Shown: positions 21,001 through 30,571 of the stretch, piece after piece
How positions within the stretch are numbered: the first letter of the stretch is position 1
Layout: the number at the start of each line of letters is the position of its first letter
From: Candidatus Saganbacteria bacterium
GTDB lineage: Bacteria > Margulisbacteria > WOR-1 > O2-12-FULL-45-9
Length of the DNA stretch: 64,000 nt
Assembly: GCA_016932255.1 (NCBI GenBank)
Contig: JAFGDE010000008.1
Coordinates: 62,001 to 126,000 of the forward strand
Direction: 5' to 3'
Notes under the pieces: generated by a model
What the model saw: only the letters and a program-made list of their open reading frames with translations
Database searches by the model: none
Told to the model about the DNA's origin: nothing
Translations under genes and position numbers: made by a program

Positions 21001-21168
21001 TAACCAATTGATAATAATCTGACTGCGAGATCTCTTTTGTTTTAATGACAGCTCAACAGTTGCGGTTCTGGGGAATAGATGGCTTATGCCATTCGTGCGC
21101 ATTTTTATGAAGCTCCTTATTGGATAGCTTTCTCCTAAAGTATCGTATTTTACCAATGAAGATTTCAT
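18043..21168 (-). CDS. Large protein: about six tandem ~105-aa repeats followed by a class I SAM-dependent methyltransferase-like domain
   Basis: Repeats RxxxIxxWWTGxGPxP...VWLTFxxExxNKxIHVYExDxxTLINSFYLVKDGQIL; MTase motifs LSLGAGTS and PFAAGSFDLITIDSAFRYVPEGSRF. Confidence 0.75.
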   Translation of the reverse strand: MKSSLVKYDTLGESYPIRSFIKMRTNGISHLFPRTATVELSLKQKRSRSQIIINWLRGRGQQPPAFAASISKYRIDLFTFKATNIMLFGGLKAKARPGWLEFEAKDNQKLVHVYEEDQTTLLNTFVLAENDQILNKPLSLNRSPKQIIIARNRSIRSWLKGIGPLPASYDLELEPNTRQISLAGKYLYLGDSPGTGKSLFRLVFEDNNNKKLVHVHDVSDNTLIKSFYLAKEGQILEQIETITKSPIQISMDRTASLIDWLTGAADPPQAYFTKTSNEGRVRLYSYDNIVVSLTGNLTRKRQSVWLTFTTKGENRLVNVFEQDQVTKLNSFYLLKDGEILLKPEPLVLSPQLAAKERSAAILDWWTGTGSLPDDQAHTISSVGRVDLVTLEGQKRDLIGGLKSRQRDCLLTFEASGADKIIHVYEQDGETLLNSFFLVKDGKILFDPQPVTLSRRQISRARNKVIRNWWTANGPEPEPFAAAITRGSIELINLNKKAELLRGQLGNDRPVWLTFTTEEKNKIIRVYESDRTTLINSYFLIKDGEMLENPEAANKSERQISLERIKVVVAWWTGDAPLPEPYPANLSDGKTALAKIGPKQRILRGLGRKKRPVWIVFAEAGTNKFAHVYETDQATKIGSFYLVKDGQVILDPMPVPVTTETAAETIAETEPETTVSARSPSLSPRQRLRYGIGRGDYDSIAAEYHELLLGMAPYWAVHARNSLLLDLKQRGDIDAFTRELSLGAGTSTSFIAWKNLGQVMRIIDLDQSRGMLKQGENPHKIRSSMSQSLPFAAGSFDLITIDSAFRYVPEGSRFTLLAEIKRALTDQGILSITELGYEFDREFTQALQNFLGFRVLTPANYNMELDQDFERDFSRLFPPRVAQTIKDYLKKCGTLIAVRGLEPTPVAREIPHFKLQSLALPNTGNGPGQGIINGDNGFNLGDFEQLQRLQLRISGPKTVNPIRTPQQKAIAQRVERSLSTRVKTAEARRQIVEIILEHSPSGSLLQIGRDPAKLAHFNAAISQLGYSLEYDRRQSSASLTQK

Positions 21169-21185
21169 TTTATAAAGCCAAATAA

Positions 21186-22477
<1,292 letters not shown>

Positions 22478-22478
<1 letters not shown>

Positions 22479-22861
22479 TGGAAAGCGGTGCTGCGGGCAA
22501 TAACGGCGGGAAGAACGTCCTCTCAGAAAGCAAGCAGATCCTGGCCGAAGAGAAGGATATCCTGCAGAGATTGAACGAAGGTGTGGGCAAGCTGGCCGAA
22601 GCCATGCAGAAGGCGCGGGTCGATGAGTATACCTCCATGATCATCAGGCCCTGGAAGTTCTTTTTAATTAACTTTGCCGCCGGCATCTTTCGGGGGCTCG
22701 GCATGGCGGTCGGATTTACTCTGGTCTTTGCGATAGTCATCTATATTATAACCTTGTTGATGAAGCGCATGGTCGATCTGCCGATCATCGGCATGTATAT
22801 AGCTGAGCTGGTCAAGTTCGTCAACCAATACCTCAACCAGGGGATCACGCCGGCGCAATAA
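22478..22861 (+). CDS. Small membrane protein (DUF5665-like)
   Basis: N-terminal helical region plus one TM hairpin; ATGA overlap with ahcY; family from memory. Confidence 0.6.
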
Positions 22862-23322
22862 TGATGTTATTCTATCTTCTGGCACTGACGATAGTCGTCG
22901 CGGACCAAGTCATCAAATATTATGTTCATAGCTTGATGAAGCTGGGACAGACCATCCCGCTGATCGATGGCATCGTTAAACTGACCTATGTCCGCAATAC
23001 AGGCGCGGCCTTTTCCCTGTTCATCGGATTTTCGCCGTACCTTATCGTGGTCGGTCTGCTGGTGGCCGTGGCAGTGATATATTTTCATTATAAAGCTCCG
23101 GCACGCAACCGGGTCCTGCAGGTCGGCCTGGCCTTTGTTTTAGGCGGCAGTCTGGGCAACCTGATCGACCGGATCTTCCGCTCCTATGTGATTGATTATC
23201 TTGATATTACCATCTGGCCGGTCTTTAACCTGGCGGACATCATGATAAACGTGGGCGTTATCATGATCGCCTTCAAGCTCTTTGCCGAAGAGGAGAACAA
23301 AAATGTGCCCGATCTTGTTTAA
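22861..23322 (+). CDS. lspA: Lipoprotein signal peptidase
   Basis: VVADQVIKYYV; YVRNTGAAFSLF; GGSLGNLIDRIFRSYVIDYLD. Confidence 0.95.
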   Translation: MMLFYLLALTIVVADQVIKYYVHSLMKLGQTIPLIDGIVKLTYVRNTGAAFSLFIGFSPYLIVVGLLVAVAVIYFHYKAPARNRVLQVGLAFVLGGSLGNLIDRIFRSYVIDYLDITIWPVFNLADIMINVGVIMIAFKLFAEEENKNVPDLV

Positions 23323-24064
23323 GCTCGGCCCTTTCCCGGTCCATGCCTACGGCTTCATGATCGCCATCGCTTTTCTGGTCGGCATCGTCATTTCCATGTA
23401 CTTTGCCAGAAGGGAAGGGGTCGGCCCGGAGAATATCCTTGATCTGGCTCTTTATGTCATCCTGTCAGCGATCATCGGCGCCCGGGCCCTTTACGTTATC
23501 GGCACCTGGGACCAGTACCAGGGCAATATCTGGGAGATGTTCGCCGTGCAGAAAGGCGGGCTGATATTTTTGGGCGGCCTGCTCCTGGCCGTGCTGACCG
23601 TCATGCTTTACGCCAGGGTCAAAAGGATCCCGATCCTGCGGCTGCTTGATATCCTGACCCCGGGCACGGCCCTCGGCTACGCCATAACCAGGATAGGCTG
23701 TTTTCTTAACGGCTGCTGTTTCGGCCTGCCGACCGATCTGCCCTGGGGCCTGGAATTCCCTTTTGGCTCACTGGCTTATTCCTATTTCCCCCACCAGCAT
23801 ATTCACCCGACCCAGCTGTATTCTTCAGCCAGCATGTTCCTGGCCTTCCTGGCCCTCATCTGGCTTTATCATAAAAAGCAAAAGGACGGGTTCATCTTTT
23901 ACTGGGGGCTGATCTTTTACTCGGTCTACAGGATGGCCGTTGAGTTCCTGCGCTTTTCACCGATCCACTGGCTGGGCCTGACGCCGTCACAGTGGCTGGT
24001 GATCTTTCTTGCGGGTGGAGCGGTTTGGGGATTGATTAGGGGAAATAAACGGATCGATGCTTAA
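23303..24064 (+). CDS. lgt: Phosphatidylglycerol--prolipoprotein diacylglyceryl transferase (start taken at internal ATG 23303)
   Basis: GPFPVHAYGFMIAIAFLVG; RIGCFLNGCCFG; HPTQLYSS. Confidence 0.94.
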   Translation: MCPILFKLGPFPVHAYGFMIAIAFLVGIVISMYFARREGVGPENILDLALYVILSAIIGARALYVIGTWDQYQGNIWEMFAVQKGGLIFLGGLLLAVLTVMLYARVKRIPILRLLDILTPGTALGYAITRIGCFLNGCCFGLPTDLPWGLEFPFGSLAYSYFPHQHIHPTQLYSSASMFLAFLALIWLYHKKQKDGFIFYWGLIFYSVYRMAVEFLRFSPIHWLGLTPSQWLVIFLAGGAVWGLIRGNKRIDA

Positions 24065-24180
24065 GAATATCAGAATACCAGATTATCAGAGCGTGATTAT
24101 CAGAATATCAGATGATCAGATTTTTCTGATATTCTGATTCTCTGACATTCTCGTTCTGGTATTCTGATTTTCTGATAATC
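24065..24180. repeat. Inverted pair of period-8 arrays (NNNYCAGA) with RCGNGA spacers
   Basis: AATATCAGA ATACCAGA TTATCAGA GCGTGA TTATCAGA ATATCAGA TGATCAGA / reverse-complement arm. Confidence 0.85.
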
Positions 24181-27100
24181 TCCCTTTAGCCTGGTGCAGG
24201 AACGCCTCAAGCCGCGTTTCTAGATTGACCCCTTCGTTGCCGTCGATCGCCAGGTCCAGCCAGGGGATATCATCATGCCTTTGCCGGACCTGTTTGCCCA
24301 GTGCCGCGACAACTGTGCCAGGCATGCAGGTAAAGGGCATGATATTGATAATGCCGGAAGCGCCTTTCTGGATGAAATCAACGGCCTTGCCGATGCTCAG
24401 GACCGCTTCGCCTTTGTAGGAATAGTGCAGATAAGGGGCGGCGTTCCTTAAGGTTTTCAGCATCGATGGCTCATGCAGGTCGCTGATCAAGCCCTTAAAA
24501 CCTTTGGTCAAACGATGCTCTTCCCACTTCTGGACCAGGTTCTGGACCACAGCGCGGACAAAGTGCTTGGGCAAACCGCGCATGTAGCTCTCATAAATAA
24601 AACCAAGGTTGGTGTAAAAGCCCCATTCTGTTATGGGCGCTACCCGGGCCACGCCGCCCAGTTTTTCAATGCGCCGCACGATCTGGCCGTTGCTGTCCGG
24701 ATTGCAGCGCAGGAATATCTCTCCGACAATGCCGATGACCGGCTTGTGACCGTTGGGCTTGAGCGAGATGGCGGCATAAGCGTCCCGGATATCCTTGATG
24801 ATAGTGAATATCTTGCCGCTGCCTGCTTCGGTCGCGTAACTAATCTGCTCAAGATAAAAATCATGCAGGGCCTGTGTTTCACCGGGATTCTTTTCATGGG
24901 CGCGTTTATTCAGGGTCAGTTTCTGCAGCAGGTCAACGGCCACGATGCCCCGCCAGGCGTTAAGCCTGAAGTTCAGGTCCAGGCCCATCATCGAACGGCT
25001 ATAGCCGTCCCTGGCGTCGGGCGAGATCAAGGGCACGTCGTCATAGCCCAGGCGTTCAAAGATCAGCTTGTGGGCTTTGTGATAATTGCCGAAACGGCAG
25101 GGGCCGGATGCGGTCGGCATGAAGAAAGCCGAGCGTTCCGGCTTGAAACCCGGTTCGGTCATTTTTTTGAGGAAGTCGCCGGCCGTGACGATGAAAGGAT
25201 GGCATTCCTTGCCTGAAGTATGCTGCCGGCCCAGCTCTAGCGTGCGGTCATCTGATGGCGGCAGGACCTCAGCTTCGCCGCCGCTTGACCTGATCGCCGC
25301 GGCCAGGGCCAGGGCATGGTCGGACATCCTGGGTAGATAAAGCACGCGTTTGCCTTTTCCTATTTTCGATTTTTTATTTTCTATTTTCAATTTTCTAGTT
25401 TTCGCGTTCTTCAGGCTGTCCAGGAAGGCTTCCAGCCGGGTGATCACTCCGGTGTCGCTGGAATGCTCGTCAACTTCCAGCTCCAGATAAGGCTTGTTCT
25501 TGATGGTATCCTGCATCAGATGAGAAATAAAGGAGTCCGGGCCGCAGCGGAAATTTGTGATGTGGACGGCAGAAAGGGTCTCATGCTCGTTGATGAAAGC
25601 GGCCGCGGCCAGCAGCTTTTGCCCGTAATTCCAGTACATGTTCGGATGCTCGTCAGCGATCTGCGCCCGGCTGATCGGCAGGTACTCAATAGGAATGGCC
25701 AGCACGCCCAATTCTTTTAACTTTTTGGGGATATCAAGATTAAGGGCCGGGTCAGCGCCGTTATAAGGCCGGCTGATGATCGCCAGGGCAGGCAGGTTCT
25801 CGGCCTTGATCCTGGCCAGGACCTGTTCGCCTTTCTCTTTAAGTTTTCTTTTGACCTTCAGATACTCTTTTTCCGCCTTTTTGGCCGCGTGCAAGGCTTG
25901 CTGTTTGGAACAACCTAAAGACTTTGCCAGGCTGATCAGCTGCTTGTTGAAATGTTTGCCGCCGCGCTGAGGTTCCAGGGCCGGGGAAAGTATCCTGGTC
26001 TTTTTATCGAACACTATACCGGCTTTGGCGAAATAAGGCAGGGCCTGAATAAAAGGACAGTTGAAAGATTCCGTGAAACCGTCATGGGCTTTTTCCATAT
26101 TGATCAAGCTGGGCAGGAAGATATGGTCAACACCTTTTACCATCAGGTCGAGGATATGGCCGTGCGCCAGGGTGATAGGGAAACAGGCTTCGGTCGCCGT
26201 GTTCTCTTTGGCGGCTTCGATTATCTTTGGGTTCGACTGGCTGGATAGGATAACGTCAAACCCCAGCGAGCTGAAAAAAGCGTTCCAGAACGGGAATCGC
26301 TCAAAAAAGAACAGAACGCGCGGTATGCCAATAGTAGGAACCGTGGCGTTCAGCCGCAGGTTCCCTTGCTTGAAGACCAATTCATTGCGTTCCTTGAATA
26401 GATCGATCTCCTGGATTCTGGGTTCTAGGTTCTGGGTTCTGGAATAACGTCGATTCTCCCACTTCTCGCAGCGGCCGCCATAAAAGAGCGGGTCTTCGCC
26501 CTCAAGATTGACCATGTTGATCTCGCAGAGATTCTCACAGCTTTTGCATTCGAAGGTCTTGATCTGATAGCCCAGCTGGCTGACCTGAAAACCCTTGAAA
26601 GCGCTCTTGTCCCAGCTGCGCTCCTTCATGGCGATGAGCGCGATGCCGATGGCGCCGGTCACTTCATGATGCGGCGGCACGGTGATCTCCTTGCCGGTGA
26701 TGTCGCCAAAGGCTTTGACCACCGCCTGGTTAAAGGCCACGCCGCCCTGGAAGAAAATCCTGCTGCCGACCGGCCGGGTCTCGACTACTTTGTTCAGGTA
26801 GTTCTTGACGATCGAACGGGCCAGGCCAGCGGCCAGCTCTGCTTTGGTCGCGCCTTTTTGCAGCTGGTTATTAAGCTCTGATTCAATGAAAACAGTACAG
26901 CGGTCGCCCAGCGGGGCAGGGCTTTCGGCCTGCGCGGCCAGCTCGGCGAATTCTTCTTTAATGTTGATATCGAGTTTTTCCGCCTGCTCTTCGAGGAACG
27001 ACCCGGTGCCCGCGGCGCAGACCTTGTTCATCGTGAAATTTACGACCGTGCCGCTTCTGACTGAAATGTATTTGGAATCCTGGCCGCCGATCTCGAAGAT

Positions 27101-27406
27101 CGTATCAACTCCAGGGTCATGGTCAATGGCTGCGGCAGCCTGGGCGGTGATCTCGTTCTTGATGATATCCGCGCCGACCAGCTCGCCGATCATGTAGCGG
27201 CCTGATCCTGTTGTGCCTACGCCGAGTATCTCAACTTGATCGCCGACTTGCTGAGATAACAGGCTGAGACACTGTTTGACTGCTTCGATCGGCCGGCCGC
27301 CGGTCATTAAATAAAGCTTGGCCAAGACCTGTTTGTCCTCTCTGAGCAGGACCAGGTTGGTACTGATCGAGCCGATATCAATGCCTAAGTAAGCCTTAGT
27401 TCTCAT
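24116..27406 (-). CDS. BcrAD/BadFG-type activase fused to DUF2229/2-hydroxyacyl-CoA dehydratase-like domains
   Basis: GIDIGSISTNLVLL; FEIGGQDSKYI; CAAGTGSFLEEQA; GDRCTVFIESE; later Cys-rich HgdB-like part. Confidence 0.9.
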   Translation of the reverse strand: MRTKAYLGIDIGSISTNLVLLREDKQVLAKLYLMTGGRPIEAVKQCLSLLSQQVGDQVEILGVGTTGSGRYMIGELVGADIIKNEITAQAAAAIDHDPGVDTIFEIGGQDSKYISVRSGTVVNFTMNKVCAAGTGSFLEEQAEKLDINIKEEFAELAAQAESPAPLGDRCTVFIESELNNQLQKGATKAELAAGLARSIVKNYLNKVVETRPVGSRIFFQGGVAFNQAVVKAFGDITGKEITVPPHHEVTGAIGIALIAMKERSWDKSAFKGFQVSQLGYQIKTFECKSCENLCEINMVNLEGEDPLFYGGRCEKWENRRYSRTQNLEPRIQEIDLFKERNELVFKQGNLRLNATVPTIGIPRVLFFFERFPFWNAFFSSLGFDVILSSQSNPKIIEAAKENTATEACFPITLAHGHILDLMVKGVDHIFLPSLINMEKAHDGFTESFNCPFIQALPYFAKAGIVFDKKTRILSPALEPQRGGKHFNKQLISLAKSLGCSKQQALHAAKKAEKEYLKVKRKLKEKGEQVLARIKAENLPALAIISRPYNGADPALNLDIPKKLKELGVLAIPIEYLPISRAQIADEHPNMYWNYGQKLLAAAAFINEHETLSAVHITNFRCGPDSFISHLMQDTIKNKPYLELEVDEHSSDTGVITRLEAFLDSLKNAKTRKLKIENKKSKIGKGKRVLYLPRMSDHALALAAAIRSSGGEAEVLPPSDDRTLELGRQHTSGKECHPFIVTAGDFLKKMTEPGFKPERSAFFMPTASGPCRFGNYHKAHKLIFERLGYDDVPLISPDARDGYSRSMMGLDLNFRLNAWRGIVAVDLLQKLTLNKRAHEKNPGETQALHDFYLEQISYATEAGSGKIFTIIKDIRDAYAAISLKPNGHKPVIGIVGEIFLRCNPDSNGQIVRRIEKLGGVARVAPITEWGFYTNLGFIYESYMRGLPKHFVRAVVQNLVQKWEEHRLTKGFKGLISDLHEPSMLKTLRNAAPYLHYSYKGEAVLSIGKAVDFIQKGASGIINIMPFTCMPGTVVAALGKQVRQRHDDIPWLDLAIDGNEGVNLETRLEAFLHQAKGRLSENQNTRTRMSENQNIRKI
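25361..25404 (+). repeat. Heptamer array TATTTTC-type inside activase gene
   Basis: TATTTTC GATTTTT TATTTTC TATTTTC AATTTTC TAGTTTTC. Confidence 0.75.
26411..26442 (+). repeat. Heptamer array GGTTCTR-type inside activase gene
   Basis: GGATTCT GGGTTCT AGGTTCT GGGTTCT GG. Confidence 0.85.
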
Positions 27407-28181
27407 TTTTAAGTGCGTGCAGTACCGCGCCGATAGCGCCCATGGCCGCGTGATGCTGCGGGATCAGCAGGCTGCCGGGATCCAGCTCGAGCACCTGTTC
27501 AAAAGCCGAGACCATACCGGCATTGGCCGCCACGCCGCCCTGAAAAGCGATGCGCTGGTGCCATTTTTTGCCTTTGCCAACGTTGCTGACAAAATTTCTG
27601 GCTACGGCAAGGCATAAACCTGCCACGATCTCATATTCCGGCGTGCCTTTCTGCTGGAGATGGATCATATCTGATTTGGCAAAGACCGTGCAGCGGCCGG
27701 CGATCCTGGGCGGATGTTTCGATCTGAGCGCCAGACGGGCGAACTCCTCGATGGTCAACCCGAGCCGGGCGGCCTGCTGGTCAAGGAACGAGCCTGTGCC
27801 TGCGGCGCAGACATTGTTGGTGGCAAAATCGATCAAACTGCCCTGTTTAAGAAAGATCAGCTTGGAATCCTCGCCGCCGATCTCGATCACGCTGCTGACC
27901 TCAGGATATAAGGCTGCGGTGGCAGTGGCCTGGGCCACGATCTCATTGACGAATTTTCCTTTGATGAGCTTGGCGCCGGAGCCCGTGGTCGCGGTCCAGG
28001 CGAGGCTGTAGCGGGAGGTGATATCCTTGATCAGCGACTCGGCGGTGGTTTGCGGTCGGCCGCGACTGCGTTGGTAGTGCGTTTCAATGACGCTCTTATT
28101 CTTATCGATCAGAGCGGTCTTAACGCTGATCGAGCCGATATCAATGCCTAAATAGTGCTGCATAGAAAAAAGAACAGGCAC
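27396..28181 (-). CDS. Second BcrAD/BadFG (HgdC-like) activase
   Basis: LGIDIGSISVKTALID; IEIGGEDSKLI; CAAGTGSFLDQQA; overlaps upstream end of the large activase. Confidence 0.9.
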   Translation of the reverse strand: MPVLFSMQHYLGIDIGSISVKTALIDKNKSVIETHYQRSRGRPQTTAESLIKDITSRYSLAWTATTGSGAKLIKGKFVNEIVAQATATAALYPEVSSVIEIGGEDSKLIFLKQGSLIDFATNNVCAAGTGSFLDQQAARLGLTIEEFARLALRSKHPPRIAGRCTVFAKSDMIHLQQKGTPEYEIVAGLCLAVARNFVSNVGKGKKWHQRIAFQGGVAANAGMVSAFEQVLELDPGSLLIPQHHAAMGAIGAVLHALKNEN

Positions 28182-28196
28182 AGGCTCAGGTTTAAA

Positions 28197-28286
28197 CGGA
28201 GGAGGAGAGATTCGAACTCTCGCCCCGGGTTGCCCCGAGCTAACGGTTTAGCAAACCGTCCCCTTCGACCACTTGGGTACTCCTCC
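28197..28286 (-). tRNA. tRNA-Ser(GCT)
   Basis: Cloverleaf on minus strand; acceptor GGAGGAG/CTCCTCC, loop TTTGCTAAA, long variable arm, no encoded CCA. Confidence 0.93.
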
Positions 28287-28366
28287 GCGCAAAGCGCCCT
28301 GTGCCTAAGCCTCTGCCTGTTCAGGTGAAGGGTCAGGACTAGGCGATTCAAATCTAAGATTTGAAT

Positions 28367-28453
28367 CGGAAGGGGTGGGATTCGAACCCACGGTACCGGT
28401 TAAGGTACACACGCTTTCCAAGCGTGCAGTATAAGCCGCTCTCTCACCCTTCC
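28367..28453 (-). tRNA. tRNA-Ser(GGA)
   Basis: Acceptor GGAAGGG/CCCTTCC, anticodon stem-loop ACGCTTGGAAAGCGT, long variable arm. Confidence 0.93.
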
Positions 28454-28495
28454 GCATGAGTCGCCCTATGCCTGCGCCTTGTCCTTATTCGAATT

Positions 28496-28569
28496 AGCGC
28501 CCAGGGCGATTCGAACGCCCGACCTCTTCCTCCGCAGGGAAGCGCTCTATCCAGCTGAGCTATGGGCGC
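28496..28569 (-). tRNA. tRNA-Arg(GCG)
   Basis: GCGCCCA.../TGGGCGC acceptor; anticodon arm CTTCC-CTGCGGA-GGAAG; T arm GGGCG TTCGAAT CGCCC. Confidence 0.88.
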
Positions 28570-28597
28570 AGCTAGCGATATGATATAATACCATATC

Positions 28598-29983
28598 ATG
28601 ATTAAATTTGGAACCGATGGCTGGCGGGCGGTAATTTCCGACGAATTTACCTTTGCCAACGTCAAAAAGGTCGGCAGAGCGATCGCCCGATACCTCATCG
28701 ATCACAAACTTGCCAAAAAGCCGCTGATCATCGGTTATGATCCCCGTTTTCTGGCTGACAAATTCGCTGAACAGATCGCAAAGATCATGGAAGAAGCCGG
28801 GATCAATGTCTTTTTAACCGAACGCGACACTCCCACGCCGATAATTGCCTGGGAAGTCAGGGACAAGCGGGCGGCCGGCGCGGTAGTGCTGACAGCTTCA
28901 CACAATCCGGCCCAGTACTGCGGCATCAAGTTTATTCCTGACTACGCCGGTCCGGCCAATGAGACCATTACGGCGGAGCTTCAGGAAAATTCCAACAGAG
29001 ACATCTCCCTGCCGGAGGCAGAACAAAAGGGCAAAGTCGAGCGTTTCGAGCCGCGCCAGCGCTATCTGAAATACCTTGCCTCCATCATTGATGTCAGCGT
29101 GATCAAACAAGCCGAGCTCAAGGTCATTTATGACGCGATGCACGGTGCAGGGCGGGGGTATACTGACCTGGCCCTGCAGGAATTCGGCTGCAAGGTGGAG
29201 ATCATCAACGGAGAGCGTGACGTGCTCTTTGGCGGCAGCCAGCCCGAGCCGGCTGATGAATATCTGGGCGACCTGAAAAAGAAAGTTGTTGAGGCTAAGG
29301 CCGAGCTTGGATTGGCCAATGACGGCGACGCGGACCGTTTCGGCGTGATCGACGAACGGGGGATATATCTCAAGGCCGATCAGATACTGGCGCTGGTCTT
29401 TGATTATCTGGTCAAGGTCAAGGGTTATCACGGTTCCGTGGTCCGCTCAGTGGGTACCAGCAGCATGCTGGACCGGATCGCTGCCAGACATCACATCAAG
29501 GTCCATGAAACGCCAGTCGGCTTCAAGCACATTGCCGGCATCATGCTCAAAGAGGACGTTATTATCGGCGGGGAGGAGAGCGGCGGCCTGTCCATCAAGG
29601 GCCATATCCCTGAGAAGGACGGCATCCTGGCTGACCTGCTGATCGTTGAAATGGTCGCGAAAAAGAAGAAGCCTCTGTCAAAGATCTGGCAGGCACTGAT
29701 CGCTGAAGTGGGCGACAGCCACACAAAAAGGATCAATCTTGAGTTGACCGAGGCCAGCAAACAGGCCTTTATGAAAAAGCTGGCAGATCAACCGCCTCAA
29801 GTCCTGGCCGGTCTTAAAGTCAAAGAGGTCAATAAGCTTGATGGCGTCAAACTGCTTCTGTCTGATGGCAGCTGGGTCCTGGCCCGGCCGTCAGGCACGG
29901 AACCATTGGTGCGGACCTACGCCGAATCCGACAGGCCCGAGAAGCTTGACTTGATTTTAGAAGCGCTCGGCAATCTGGTATAA
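28598..29983 (+). CDS. Phosphoglucomutase/phosphomannomutase family
   Basis: FGTDGWRAVISDEFT; TASHNPAQYCGIK; DGDADRFGVID; RPSGTEPLVRTYAE. Confidence 0.93.
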   Translation: MIKFGTDGWRAVISDEFTFANVKKVGRAIARYLIDHKLAKKPLIIGYDPRFLADKFAEQIAKIMEEAGINVFLTERDTPTPIIAWEVRDKRAAGAVVLTASHNPAQYCGIKFIPDYAGPANETITAELQENSNRDISLPEAEQKGKVERFEPRQRYLKYLASIIDVSVIKQAELKVIYDAMHGAGRGYTDLALQEFGCKVEIINGERDVLFGGSQPEPADEYLGDLKKKVVEAKAELGLANDGDADRFGVIDERGIYLKADQILALVFDYLVKVKGYHGSVVRSVGTSSMLDRIAARHHIKVHETPVGFKHIAGIMLKEDVIIGGEESGGLSIKGHIPEKDGILADLLIVEMVAKKKKPLSKIWQALIAEVGDSHTKRINLELTEASKQAFMKKLADQPPQVLAGLKVKEVNKLDGVKLLLSDGSWVLARPSGTEPLVRTYAESDRPEKLDLILEALGNLV

Positions 29984-30004
29984 TACTGGCTGGAGGGAAC
30001 CAAT

Positions 30005-30565
30005 ATGGCCAAAAAGAAAAAGAAGACCGAAAAAAGCCCCAACTTGAAGATCGTGATGGACAAGATCGAGATGGGGCGCGCGCTCAAGCGCATGGCCCGT
30101 CAGATAGTTGAATCCAACAAAGGTGTTGATAACCTGGCCATTGTCGGCATTATCCAGCGAGGCGTGCCCCTGGCCAAACGACTGGCCGAGATCATTGCCC
30201 AGGAAGAAGAGGTCAATATCCCGGTCGGTGAGCTGGATGTTTCCCTCTACCGCGACGACCTGACCAAAAAAGGCCAGTATATCGAAGTGAGGAAATCCGA
30301 TATTCCGTTCAGCCTGAACAACATGACGGTCGTGCTGGTGGATGACGTTATTTTTGCCGGCAGGACAGCCCGCGCCGCGCTTGACGGGCTCAAGGATTAC
30401 GGCCGCGCGGCCAAGGTCCAGCTGGCTGCATTGGTCGACCGGGGCCACAGGGAACTGCCGATCCATCCTGATTTTGTGGGCAAGGTCACACCCACGGCCA
30501 AAGGCGAAGATGTTAAGGTCGATGTGTACGAGGTCGATGGGGTGGACCGGGTCGTGATCAAGTAG
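30005..30565 (+). CDS. pyrR: Bifunctional pyr operon regulator / uracil phosphoribosyltransferase
   Basis: IVGIIQRGVPLAKRLAEII; VVLVDDVIFAGRTARAALDGL PRPP motif; LAALVDRGHRELPIHPDFVGK. Confidence 0.93.
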   Translation: MAKKKKKTEKSPNLKIVMDKIEMGRALKRMARQIVESNKGVDNLAIVGIIQRGVPLAKRLAEIIAQEEEVNIPVGELDVSLYRDDLTKKGQYIEVRKSDIPFSLNNMTVVLVDDVIFAGRTARAALDGLKDYGRAAKVQLAALVDRGHRELPIHPDFVGKVTPTAKGEDVKVDVYEVDGVDRVVIK

Positions 30566-30571
30566 GCTGCC

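Noticed and set aside
24473-25216. 247-aa plus-strand ORF
   Set aside because: Antisense to the activase gene, no RBS or family features.
28148-28351. 67-aa minus-strand ORF
   Set aside because: Spans tRNA-Ser(GCT); not a protein gene.
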